A DNA stretch of 8,055 nt. Origin: Methanobacteriota archaeon (lineage in GTDB: Archaea; Thermoplasmatota; Thermoplasmata; RBG-16-68-12). Under the pieces are notes generated by a model. That model searched no databases and was not told the DNA's origin. It saw nothing but the letters and a program-made list of their open reading frames with translations. A program made the translations under genes and the position numbers. The DNA lies in contig VBLZ01000170.1 of NCBI GenBank assembly GCA_005878515.1, positions 1 through 8,055 on the forward strand, given 5' to 3'. Positions 1-4,699 of this stretch are shown piece after piece. Each line of letters begins with the position of its first letter. Position 1 is the stretch's first letter.

Positions 1-1200
1 GATCGCGGCGGAAACGACGCGGAGCGCATCGTGCAGGATTCGCTCGACCTCGTCGACCACGTGCTCGGTGCCGCCCCGGATCAGGATCGACACCGCGCGC
101 GCCTTTTTGCAGCCGGTGACGAAGGTCATGTCGTCCGTGCCGACCTTTCGCTCTTCGACGAGGTCCGCACGGCCCAGTTCCTTCGGCGTGAGGTCGTCGA
201 GGTTCGTGACGATCCGGGCGCCGGTCGCCTTCGCGAGCTTCTTCATGTCGCTCTCCTTCACGCGGCGGACCGCGTAGATCCCTTCCTTGGCCAGGAAATG
301 CTGGGCGACGTCGTCGATTCCCTTCTGGCACAGGACGACGTTCGCGCCCGACGCCTTGATCTTCTCGACCATCGTCCGGAGGGTCTTCTCCTCTTCATCG
401 AGGAACATCTGGAGCTTCGCCGGATCGCGGATGCGGATCTCCTCGTTCACCTCGGTCTTCTTGACCTCGAGGGCGCGGTTGATGAGCGCGATCTTCGCGT
501 CTCGGACGAACTTCGCCATGCGCGGGTGGACGCGTTCCTTGTCCAGGACGATTCCATCGATGAGAGTCGTGTCCGTGAGGTTGCCTCCGTGTTTCTTCTG
601 GACCAGGATGTTGTCGACGTCCGCACGGACCTCGCTGGCGACTTCCTCGACGATCGCTTGGACCGCGTCGACGGCGATGTCGGCCAAGAAGTTCGCGTTC
701 GTCCCGACGCTTCGACCGGACATCGCCGTTCGCGCGATCGACCGGAGCGTCTCCTTGTCGGTCCGCTTGACCGCGAAGGCGAGCTCTCGTAGGAGTTTGA
801 CGGCCTCGGCGGCGGCCATCCGGTAGCCATTCACAATCAGCGTCGGGTGGACCTCCTGCTCGATCAGGCTCTCGGCTTCCTTGAGGAGTTCCCCGGCCAG
901 GATCACGGCGCTCGTCGTCCCGTCGCCGACCTCGTCGTCCTGGGTCTTCGCGACCTCCACGAGCATCTTGGCCGTCGGGTGTTCGATCTCGATTTCCTTC
1001 AGGATCGTGACCCCGTCGTTCGTGATCGTCACGTCGCCGAGGGAGTCCACGAGCATCTTGTCCATCCCTTTCGGGCCGAGGGTCGACTTGACTGCGTCGG
1101 CCACGGCGCGAGCCGCGGCGATGTTGTTGAACACCGCGCCTTTGCCCTTCTCGCGCTCCGTCCCTTCCTTCAGGATGATGATCTGCTGACCGCCCATCAT
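1..1200 (-). CDS. thsA: Thermosome (group II chaperonin) subunit, 5' part; C-terminus beyond the window
   Basis: ATP-driven cytosolic chaperonin that refolds proteins inside a double-ring complex with a built-in lid. I translated the minus strand from ATG at 1200 and it stays open to base 1, giving residues 1-400 of a protein usually near 540. Visible hallmarks are the N-terminal GGQQIIILKEGT (3-14), LGPKGMDKML (41-50), VTITNDGVTIL (57-67), the nucleotide-binding GDGTTS (92-97), the apical-domain stretch CQKGIDD (291-297) and ILIRGGTEHVVDEVER (373-388), where the equatorial domain resumes. Two ATGs are adjacent (1200 and 1197); either could be used. There is no clear Shine-Dalgarno sequence, and the TATA-like box at 1231-1238 predicts a leader of only about 8 nt. 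The part that would show the C-terminal tail is missing. The family call is secure; which paralogue (alpha, beta) cannot be told, so the symbol is generic. Confidence 0.97.
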   Translation of the reverse strand, partial: MMGGQQIIILKEGTEREKGKGAVFNNIAAARAVADAVKSTLGPKGMDKMLVDSLGDVTITNDGVTILKEIEIEHPTAKMLVEVAKTQDDEVGDGTTSAVILAGELLKEAESLIEQEVHPTLIVNGYRMAAAEAVKLLRELAFAVKRTDKETLRSIARTAMSGRSVGTNANFLADIAVDAVQAIVEEVASEVRADVDNILVQKKHGGNLTDTTLIDGIVLDKERVHPRMAKFVRDAKIALINRALEVKKTEVNEEIRIRDPAKLQMFLDEEEKTLRTMVEKIKASGANVVLCQKGIDDVAQHFLAKEGIYAVRRVKESDMKKLAKATGARIVTNLDDLTPKELGRADLVEERKVGTDDMTFVTGCKKARAVSILIRGGTEHVVDEVERILHDALRVVSAAI

Positions 1201-1214
1201 GAGATTTCCCGGCG

Positions 1215-1229
1215 GTCCTATGATAGGAC
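1215..1229. promoter_or_regulatory. 15-bp palindrome between TATA box and start of the thermosome gene (candidate operator)
   Basis: GTCCTAT-G-ATAGGAC is a perfect inverted repeat with 7-bp arms and a single central base. It lies immediately downstream of the putative TATA box and before the predicted transcription start, where a bound dimeric repressor would block polymerase. Archaeal chaperonin genes are heat-inducible and some are controlled by repressors at this position (Phr in Pyrococcus). The sequence here does not resemble a Phr site that I recognise, so the regulator is unknown. Confidence 0.5.
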
Positions 1230-1230
1230 T

Positions 1231-1238
1231 TCTATATG
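1231..1238 (-). promoter_or_regulatory. Probable TATA box of the thermosome gene
   Basis: Read on the minus strand the sequence is CATATAGA, centred about 35 nt upstream of the thermosome ATG. With the spacing of about 27 nt seen at other genes here, transcription would start near 1208, leaving a very short leader. The purine-rich BRE expected just upstream is not convincing, so the assignment rests mainly on position. Confidence 0.5.
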
Positions 1239-1375
1239 AGTGTTGTCCTCGTCCCGCATAGCCAAGCGTCGATCGCCCCATACGTGTGGAGTCCGCTTGC
1301 CGGGGCGCAACGCGCCTTCGAATCGACGGTCGGATTCCACGCCAGCCGAGTCCTTGGCATGGATGTCCTCCGCAC

Positions 1376-1726
1376 TCACTTCCCCGGTCGGAAGCGCATC
1401 GCGCTCCAGACATCGTCGATGGGGACCTGGCGGACTCCTTGGATTTGCTGCTTGAGCAGATGCCGCCAAAGGATGTCCCGATTCAGGTCCGTCCCGAGTT
1501 GCCTCGCCTTGGGATATCCGATCCACGCAAGCCGGTCCGCCTTCGCGGCCTCGACGACCGGACCGCACATGTTGTCGACATCGGCGAGCGTCTTGACGAA
1601 GACGAGGATTGCGTCGGCCTTTGCGGATGACGTGACGACGACGTCATCGAGATTGATGCCTGCCGGCTTCCCGATGACGCGCACCTTCATTCCGTCTTTC
1701 AGATTCAGTTTCTGCGCCAGCCTCAT
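1376..1726 (-). CDS. DUF3052-family protein
   Basis: Small 116-residue protein of unknown biochemical function. The sequence resembles DUF3052 proteins, best known from actinobacteria: an N-terminal KLNLKDGMKVRVIGKPAG (6-23), a central hydrophobic strand ADAILVFVKT (38-47), then LAWIGYPKARQLGTDLNRD (67-85) and a C-terminal QVPIDDVWSAMRFR (100-113), matching the family pattern of a trailing VDxxWSALRFR. No signal peptide or membrane segment is seen. The ATG at 1726 has a strong Shine-Dalgarno GGAGGT eight bases upstream, which fixes the start. It reads the same way as the thermosome gene but is 175 bp upstream of it, and that gene has its own candidate promoter, so co-transcription is uncertain. 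The family call is from recalled motifs; function cannot be stated. Confidence 0.82.
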   Translation of the reverse strand: MRLAQKLNLKDGMKVRVIGKPAGINLDDVVVTSSAKADAILVFVKTLADVDNMCGPVVEAAKADRLAWIGYPKARQLGTDLNRDILWRHLLKQQIQGVRQVPIDDVWSAMRFRPGK

Positions 1727-1876
1727 TCCGGCTACCTCCTCGCACCCGCTTCGTCGCTAGGCTTTTTCTTTCGTCCACCCCGTCCGCGAAACCGTGGTCA
1801 CCTGCTTATCGATTGCGATGGTCCGGTCACGCCCGACCGTTGGGATTATTAGGCCCGCAGGACTCCGCGAGGGTCC
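1727..1876. promoter_or_regulatory. Divergent intergenic region with promoters of the DUF3052 gene and the methyltransferase gene
   Basis: About 150 bp separate two divergent genes. For the rightward gene, ATTATTA at 1845-1851 is centred about 28 nt before the GTG at 1877, the leaderless spacing also seen at pyrB. For the leftward gene, the A-rich AAAGAAAAAGC (minus strand of 1761-1771) is a possible TATA element and would give a leader of around 15-20 nt carrying the GGAGGT ribosome site at 1735-1740. I see no RNA gene or strong hairpin in the rest. Confidence 0.5.
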
Positions 1877-3076
1877 GTGACGGAAGACCGATGCATGTAC
1901 TGCGATCAAATTCGAGAGAGGGATCCCGCGTACCGACCTCGACGGGCGACGCACGCCCTTGGATCTCCTTTCCCTCGATGCGACTATCACTGGCGGTTCG
2001 TGTGCGATTGCTGCGGTCGGCCGAGGATCTTCCATGGGATCGCCTACTGTCCGCGTCGTGATGCCATGGTGTGCGTCGAGTGTTCGCCGGCAGAACGCGC
2101 CGTCCGCCGGAGATTTTGGGCTTGGTCATACTACTTCTCCCTGCGATGTCCGTGGCACACCGGCTTTCACCCGGCGCTCGACCGACTCGAACACGAGGGC
2201 CGGCATCCGTGGCAACTTCGCCCGGGGGATTTCAGACGAAGGCGCTGGATGAGCCCCTCCGACGAAATCCCGCTCCGGTGGACGACCCGCGTCGGTCCGA
2301 CGAGCCGCGTCTCCGATGCGACCGTGAGGAAGGGCTGGGACGACGTGGCCGGTTGGTGGGTCGAGCGTTACACCGAGAAGGGCGACATCAACCGGGAGTG
2401 GGTCATCGACCCGGCGCTCCTGGCGATCGTGGGAGACGTTCGAGGCCAGCGCATCCTCGACGCAGGCTGTGGAAACGGATACTTGTCCCGCATCCTTGCG
2501 AGGCAAGGAGCTCGGGTTGTGGGCGTGGACCTATCACCCCGGCTCCTCGCAATCGCGAAGGCGTACGAAGCGCAGGACCCACTCGGGATCCGCTTCCGTC
2601 AGAGCGACCTCGCGAAACTTTCGACGATCGAATCGGGCGCATTCGATCTCATCATCTCGAACGTGGTCCTCCAGGATGTCCGACGGTTGGACGCTGCGTT
2701 GCGCGAACTCCATCGGGTCTTGCGGTCGGACGGCCGGCTCATCTTCAGCATCACCCATCCAGCATTCGACATCCCACCGGCGCACTGGGTGCGTGAACCT
2801 CCGGACTCGGATCGAGCGGAGGAACGTCCGTTCATCGCAGTGGACCGGTACTTCGATCGCGTCGCGCTGTACTGGGGTCCGAGCGGACAGCCGGAGCTCG
2901 TCGGCTTTCATCGACCGCTCCGGGACTTCACCGAGGGGCTGCGACAAGCCGGATTCGTGATCGTGCGCCTAGAGGAGCCTCGTCCTCTTCCGGAGGCGAT
3001 CAGACGGCGATACCGGCAGTTCGCCGACCAGCTGCGGATACCGAATTTCCTCATGATCGAGGCGCGAAAAGCATGA
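1877..3076 (+). CDS. Class I SAM-dependent methyltransferase with Cys-rich, zinc-ribbon-like N-terminal extension
   Basis: Predicted 399-residue soluble enzyme transferring a methyl group from S-adenosylmethionine; substrate unknown. The catalytic core (about 150-400) is of the Methyltransf_11/UbiE-like type: motif I ILDAGCGNG at 193-201, the acidic end of strand 2 VVGVDLS at 214-220, motif II-like D244, motif III/IV FDLIISNVVLQDV at 256-268, and LHRVLRSDGRLIFSITHPAF at 278-297, with the HP pair common in this group. Residues 1-100 hold an unusual cluster of possible metal ligands: C6/C9, C35/H38, C43/C45/C46, C58, C66/C69, and C91/H94, suggesting one or more zinc sites. The GTG at 1877 is chosen because the first CxxC pair begins at residue 6 and a TATA-like box sits 28 nt upstream, implying leaderless expression. 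It stands alone, with thioredoxin downstream under its own promoter, so context gives no substrate. Confidence 0.85.
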   Translation: MTEDRCMYCDQIRERDPAYRPRRATHALGSPFPRCDYHWRFVCDCCGRPRIFHGIAYCPRRDAMVCVECSPAERAVRRRFWAWSYYFSLRCPWHTGFHPALDRLEHEGRHPWQLRPGDFRRRRWMSPSDEIPLRWTTRVGPTSRVSDATVRKGWDDVAGWWVERYTEKGDINREWVIDPALLAIVGDVRGQRILDAGCGNGYLSRILARQGARVVGVDLSPRLLAIAKAYEAQDPLGIRFRQSDLAKLSTIESGAFDLIISNVVLQDVRRLDAALRELHRVLRSDGRLIFSITHPAFDIPPAHWVREPPDSDRAEERPFIAVDRYFDRVALYWGPSGQPELVGFHRPLRDFTEGLRQAGFVIVRLEEPRPLPEAIRRRYRQFADQLRIPNFLMIEARKA

Positions 3077-3113
3077 GCGTGGTGGGTCTCGCTCAAACGG
3101 TTGTGCCCGGAAC

Positions 3114-3120
3114 TTTAAAT
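3114..3120 (+). promoter_or_regulatory. TATA box of the thioredoxin gene
   Basis: TTTAAAT, identical to the box in front of pyrB (4670-4676). Using the pyrB geometry of about 27 nt from box centre to transcript start, transcription begins near 3144. That is downstream of the ATG at 3134, so that ATG would not be in the mRNA, which decides the start of the thioredoxin gene. Confidence 0.7.
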
Positions 3121-3146
3121 TCCACCGCCCCGTATGGCGAATGTCC

Positions 3147-3152
3147 AGGTGA
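3147..3152 (+). promoter_or_regulatory. Shine-Dalgarno AGGTGA deciding the thioredoxin start
   Basis: AGGTGA ends five bases before the ATG at 3158. It is inside the longer reading frame that opens at 3134 and would serve no purpose if that upstream ATG were used. Together with the TATA position it supports the shorter protein. Confidence 0.65.
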
Positions 3153-3157
3153 CACTC

Positions 3158-3484
3158 ATGGACGACAAGCCAATCAAGGTAACCGATGCTGACTTCGATA
3201 AGGTCATCAAAGAGAAACCACTCGTCATTGTGGATTTCTGGGCGGAGTGGTGCGCACCGTGTCGCGCGGTCGCCCCGATCGTCGAGGACCTCGCGAAGAA
3301 GTATGCCGGCCAGGTGACGTTCGCGAAGCTGAACACCGACGAGAATCCGGAGGTCCCGCAGCGCTACATGGTCATGGGCATCCCGACCCTCCTGTTCTTC
3401 AAAGGCGGGAAGCTCGTCGATCAGGTCGTCGGTGCGATGCCTCGCGCCCCGTTCGAGGAGCGGGTCAAAAAGCAACTCGCGTGA
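3158..3484 (+). CDS. trxA: Thioredoxin
   Basis: Small cytosolic dithiol oxidoreductase that keeps protein disulfides reduced. From ATG 3158 it has 108 residues, the usual thioredoxin length. The active site is WCAPC at 31-35 (C32, C35), an Ala-for-Gly variant of canonical WCGPC, preceded by LVIVDFWAE (22-30). The cis-proline loop is MGIPTLLFF (73-81, P76), and the FKGGK turn (81-85) and the final helix PFEERVKKQL follow. A longer frame from ATG 3134 adds eight residues; I reject it because the TTTAAAT box predicts a transcript start near 3144 and AGGTGA sits correctly before 3158. A 54-codon Cys-rich gene begins 40 bp downstream and may be co-transcribed. No thioredoxin reductase is in the window. 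Family call is certain; the physiological partner is not known. Confidence 0.96.
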   Translation: MDDKPIKVTDADFDKVIKEKPLVIVDFWAEWCAPCRAVAPIVEDLAKKYAGQVTFAKLNTDENPEVPQRYMVMGIPTLLFFKGGKLVDQVVGAMPRAPFEERVKKQLA

Positions 3485-3524
3485 CGACAGTTAGAAATAC
3501 CGCCCGAATCCTTCGAGGCGTTTG

Positions 3525-3689
3525 ATGGGCAGCCTCATTGAGATGCTCGCCGGCAAGAAGAAGGCCCCTGCGGCACCCGCCGAATCTTTGGTGGTCCTTC
3601 CCGTCGTCCACAAAGAGCACGAAGGCTCGTGCGGGCCGAACTGCAATTGCGGCGCAGGTGAGGAAGAAGGCGGCTGCTGCGGCGGTTAG
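3525..3689 (+). CDS. Cys-rich 54-residue miniprotein, unknown function
   Basis: Short gene immediately downstream of thioredoxin. The ATG at 3525 has GAGG six bases upstream, and the frame ends at TAG 3687-3689. The protein opens with an amphipathic, lysine-rich MGSLIEMLAGKKKAP, followed by an Ala/Pro linker, a hydrophobic strand SLVVLPVVH (21-29), then a tail with five cysteines: C36, C40 and C42 in SCGPNCNCG, and C51 and C52 in GGCCGG at the end. The tail resembles a metallothionein-like or metal-chelating motif, though I do not recognise a named family. The 40-bp gap from thioredoxin and same strand suggest one transcript, although TTAGAAATAC at 3491-3500 could be a promoter of its own. 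Possible roles are metal binding, thiol buffering or being a thioredoxin substrate; all are inference. The ribosome site and the regular Cys pattern make it unlikely to be a chance frame. Confidence 0.68.
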   Translation: MGSLIEMLAGKKKAPAAPAESLVVLPVVHKEHEGSCGPNCNCGAGEEEGGCCGG

Positions 3690-3752
3690 TTCCCGTCCTC
3701 CGTTGAGCACTTTCAGGGTTGAGAATCAGCGGAGATAATCGGCTCTCCTCGC

Positions 3753-3759
3753 TTTAATA
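3753..3759 (+). promoter_or_regulatory. TATA box of the winged-helix regulator gene
   Basis: TTTAATA; centre to the predicted transcript start at about 3783 gives a leader of roughly 19 nt that carries the GAGGAGG ribosome site. The frame-opening GTG at 3760 overlaps this region and lies before the transcript start, so it cannot be the start codon if this promoter is right. Confidence 0.6.
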
Positions 3760-3786
3760 GTGCCCATCGCGTCGATTCCTCCATAC

Positions 3787-3793
3787 GAGGAGG
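3787..3793 (+). promoter_or_regulatory. Shine-Dalgarno GAGGAGG deciding the regulator start
   Basis: A strong ribosome-binding sequence eight bases before ATG 3802. An in-frame GTG at 3796 is only two bases away, too close to be used. This supports 3802 over the more upstream GTG at 3760. Confidence 0.65.
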
Positions 3794-3801
3794 ATGTGAC
3801 G

Positions 3802-4176
3802 ATGGACCCCCTTGAAGCGTCGCGACTCGTGACGGACGAGTACTCGGCAAAGATTCTCGTCGCGACGTTCAAGAAGCCGAAGTCCGCGATCGACCTGAGC
3901 CGTGAGTACGGCATCCCGATCGCCGCCTGCTACCGGAGGATCCATTCGCTCGAGCGTGCCGGTCTCATCCGATGCACGGAGCGCGCCCTGACGCAGAAGG
4001 GCAAGCGCATCTCGCTGTACATGTCCCAACTCAAGAACGCGTACATCTTCTTCGAGAACGGCCGCCTGCGGGTTCGATTCCAGCTCGCGACCGGGATCAC
4101 GAAGGACTTCGGCGGCGACTGGAGAGCCGTGGACGTCGTCGAACCGAGCCTCCCCGTGCAATACCCAACCCAATAA
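3802..4176 (+). CDS. Winged helix-turn-helix (ArsR-like) transcriptional regulator
   Basis: Predicted DNA-binding protein of 124 residues. It begins with a helix DEYSAKILVATF (12-23), followed by a helix-turn-helix: KSAIDLSREYGIP (27-39) and the recognition helix AACYRRIHSLERAGLI (41-56), then a wing CTERALTQKGKRISLYMSQ (58-76). Residues 78-124 (YIFFENGRLRVRFQLATG onward) form a short beta-rich extension with no recognised ligand site; the single Cys in each helix (C43, C58) does not make a clear metal site. Start 3802 is chosen from the ribosome site and TATA position. The gene is monocistronic: own promoter, and a strong terminator 20 bp after the stop. It may act on itself or on neighbours such as the palindrome-bearing promoter at 4332-4368, but nothing here proves a target. 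Confidence 0.85.
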   Translation: MDPLEASRLVTDEYSAKILVATFKKPKSAIDLSREYGIPIAACYRRIHSLERAGLIRCTERALTQKGKRISLYMSQLKNAYIFFENGRLRVRFQLATGITKDFGGDWRAVDVVEPSLPVQYPTQ

Positions 4177-4195
4177 CCCCTCCTCCACAACCCAC

Positions 4196-4236
4196 AGGCA
4201 GGACCGAGAACCCCTCGTCCTGCCTCTTTTATTCTT
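4196..4236 (+). terminator. Strong stem-loop plus T-tract terminator after the winged-helix gene
   Basis: AGGCAGGA (4196-4203) pairs with TCCTGCCT (4218-4225), and CGAG (4205-4208) pairs with CTCG (4214-4217), leaving one bulged C and a five-base loop. CTTTTATTCTT follows directly. This looks like a bacterial-style intrinsic terminator; archaeal termination depends mainly on the T-tract, so the hairpin may also protect the RNA end. Confidence 0.8.
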
Positions 4237-4248
4237 GCTATGAGCAGA

Positions 4249-4280
4249 GGGGGACCTGCCGGTTCGGACCCCCGTCGGGG
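4249..4280 (+). other. GC-rich segment with mutually exclusive hairpins
   Basis: GGGGG (4249-4253) can pair with CCCCC (4269-4273), or the same CCCC can instead pair with GGGG (4277-4280) across a three-base GTC loop. The segment follows the terminator at 4196-4236 and precedes the 76-codon gene's promoter, so it is probably untranscribed or in a read-through region. A T-arm-like GGTTCGGACCC inside it does not extend to a tRNA. Confidence 0.25.
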
Positions 4281-4331
4281 CCTGGTTGACAAAGCCGCCA
4301 ATCGCCCATCGTCGTACGGTTCCGCCCGTCC

Positions 4332-4345
4332 TCTCAGATCTGAGA
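4332..4345. promoter_or_regulatory. 14-bp perfect palindrome upstream of the 76-codon gene (candidate operator)
   Basis: TCTCAGATCTGAGA is a perfect inverted repeat without spacer. It sits about 15 bp upstream of the likely TATA element at 4360-4368, a position typical of activator sites or of repressors that hinder TFB/TBP loading. The winged-helix regulator encoded just upstream is a possible but unproven binder. Confidence 0.45.
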
Positions 4346-4359
4346 CCGTTGACAATTTT

Positions 4360-4368
4360 CTCAAATAC
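4360..4368 (+). promoter_or_regulatory. Possible TATA element of the 76-codon gene
   Basis: CTCAAATAC within an AT-rich patch (GACAATTTTCTCAAATAC, 4351-4368), the only such patch before the gene. Its centre plus 27 nt falls near 4391, which would favour ATG 4395 over ATG 4380; if the CAATTTT part is the real box, 4380 fits instead. Confidence 0.4.
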
Positions 4369-4379
4369 GGCCGCCTCGG

Positions 4380-4610
4380 ATGGTCCGGCTCACCATGGAC
4401 CGTGATCGGATGAAGTACCTGTTCCGCGAGATCCTCGGCGTCGACGTCGATGACGTCGTGCGAAAGGTCGTCGCGACGATCGCCGTGGAGCGCGCCAAGC
4501 AGGCCCTGGAGAACACGAAAGACTGGAAGCGGTACATGGAAGCCGAGGGCGGAATCGTGATCCTTCCCTCGAACGTCACCCAGTTGGGGCGGAGAGACCC
4601 GAAGAAATAG
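4380..4610 (+). CDS. Small protein of unknown function (76 residues)
   Basis: I do not recognise a family. The 76-residue product is predicted to be soluble and mainly helical: MDRDRMKYLFREILG (6-20), then a charged and hydrophobic helix DVDDVVRKVVATIAVERAKQAL (22-43), a KDWKRYME stretch (48-55), a short strand EGGIVILPS (56-64) and a basic tail ending RRDPKK. There are no cysteines, signal peptide or membrane span. Codon use is GC-rich in third positions like the surrounding genes, supporting a real gene. Starts at 4380, 4395 and 4410 are all in frame ATGs; there is no good Shine-Dalgarno sequence, so leaderless expression from 4380 or 4395 is likely. It has its own promoter region with a 14-bp palindrome and a hairpin after the stop, so it appears to be a separate transcription unit before pyrB. 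Confidence 0.72.
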   Translation: MVRLTMDRDRMKYLFREILGVDVDDVVRKVVATIAVERAKQALENTKDWKRYMEAEGGIVILPSNVTQLGRRDPKK

Positions 4611-4614
4611 GCCG

Positions 4615-4634
4615 GCCGCGGGCGGTTGCGCGGC
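4615..4634 (+). terminator. Hairpin followed by a pyrimidine tract, possible terminator
   Basis: GCCGCG (4615-4620) pairs with CGCGGC (4629-4634) around an eight-base loop, five bases after the stop of the 76-codon gene. A CT-rich tract (ACTCTACTCTTTCCATCC, 4635-4652) follows, poorer in T than the terminator at 4196-4236. It separates that gene from the pyrB promoter. Confidence 0.4.
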
Positions 4635-4669
4635 ACTCTACTCTTTCCATCCTTCCGTCCGCGGATTGC

Positions 4670-4676
4670 TTTAAAT
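4670..4676 (+). promoter_or_regulatory. TATA box of the pyrBI operon
   Basis: TTTAAAT, centred 27 nt before ATG 4700. This is the standard archaeal distance from box to transcript start, so the operon is probably transcribed as a leaderless mRNA beginning at or next to the pyrB ATG. It is the cleanest promoter in the window and serves as the ruler for the others. Confidence 0.75.
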
Positions 4677-4699
4677 CGAACTTGCGAATTAGGGACTTG

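Noticed and set aside
31..1239. Several long plus-strand reading frames opposite the thermosome gene
   Set aside because: They are antisense shadows of a GC-rich coding strand; the minus-strand frame gives a full thermosome sequence with all motifs.
1218..1568. 116-codon minus-strand frame overlapping the DUF3052 gene
   Set aside because: Same strand but another frame; the DUF3052 frame has family motifs and the GGAGGT site, and this product is low-complexity and Arg/Gly-rich.
3698..3734. CTCCGTTG/CAGCGGAG hairpin after the Cys-rich miniprotein as a terminator
   Set aside because: The loop is 21 bases, one pair is a G-U wobble and no T-tract follows, so pairing by chance is as likely.
4241..4285. 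T-arm-like GGTTCGGACCC suggesting a tRNA
   Set aside because: The flanking bases do not form a proper five-pair T stem, and no D-arm, anticodon arm or acceptor pairing is present upstream.
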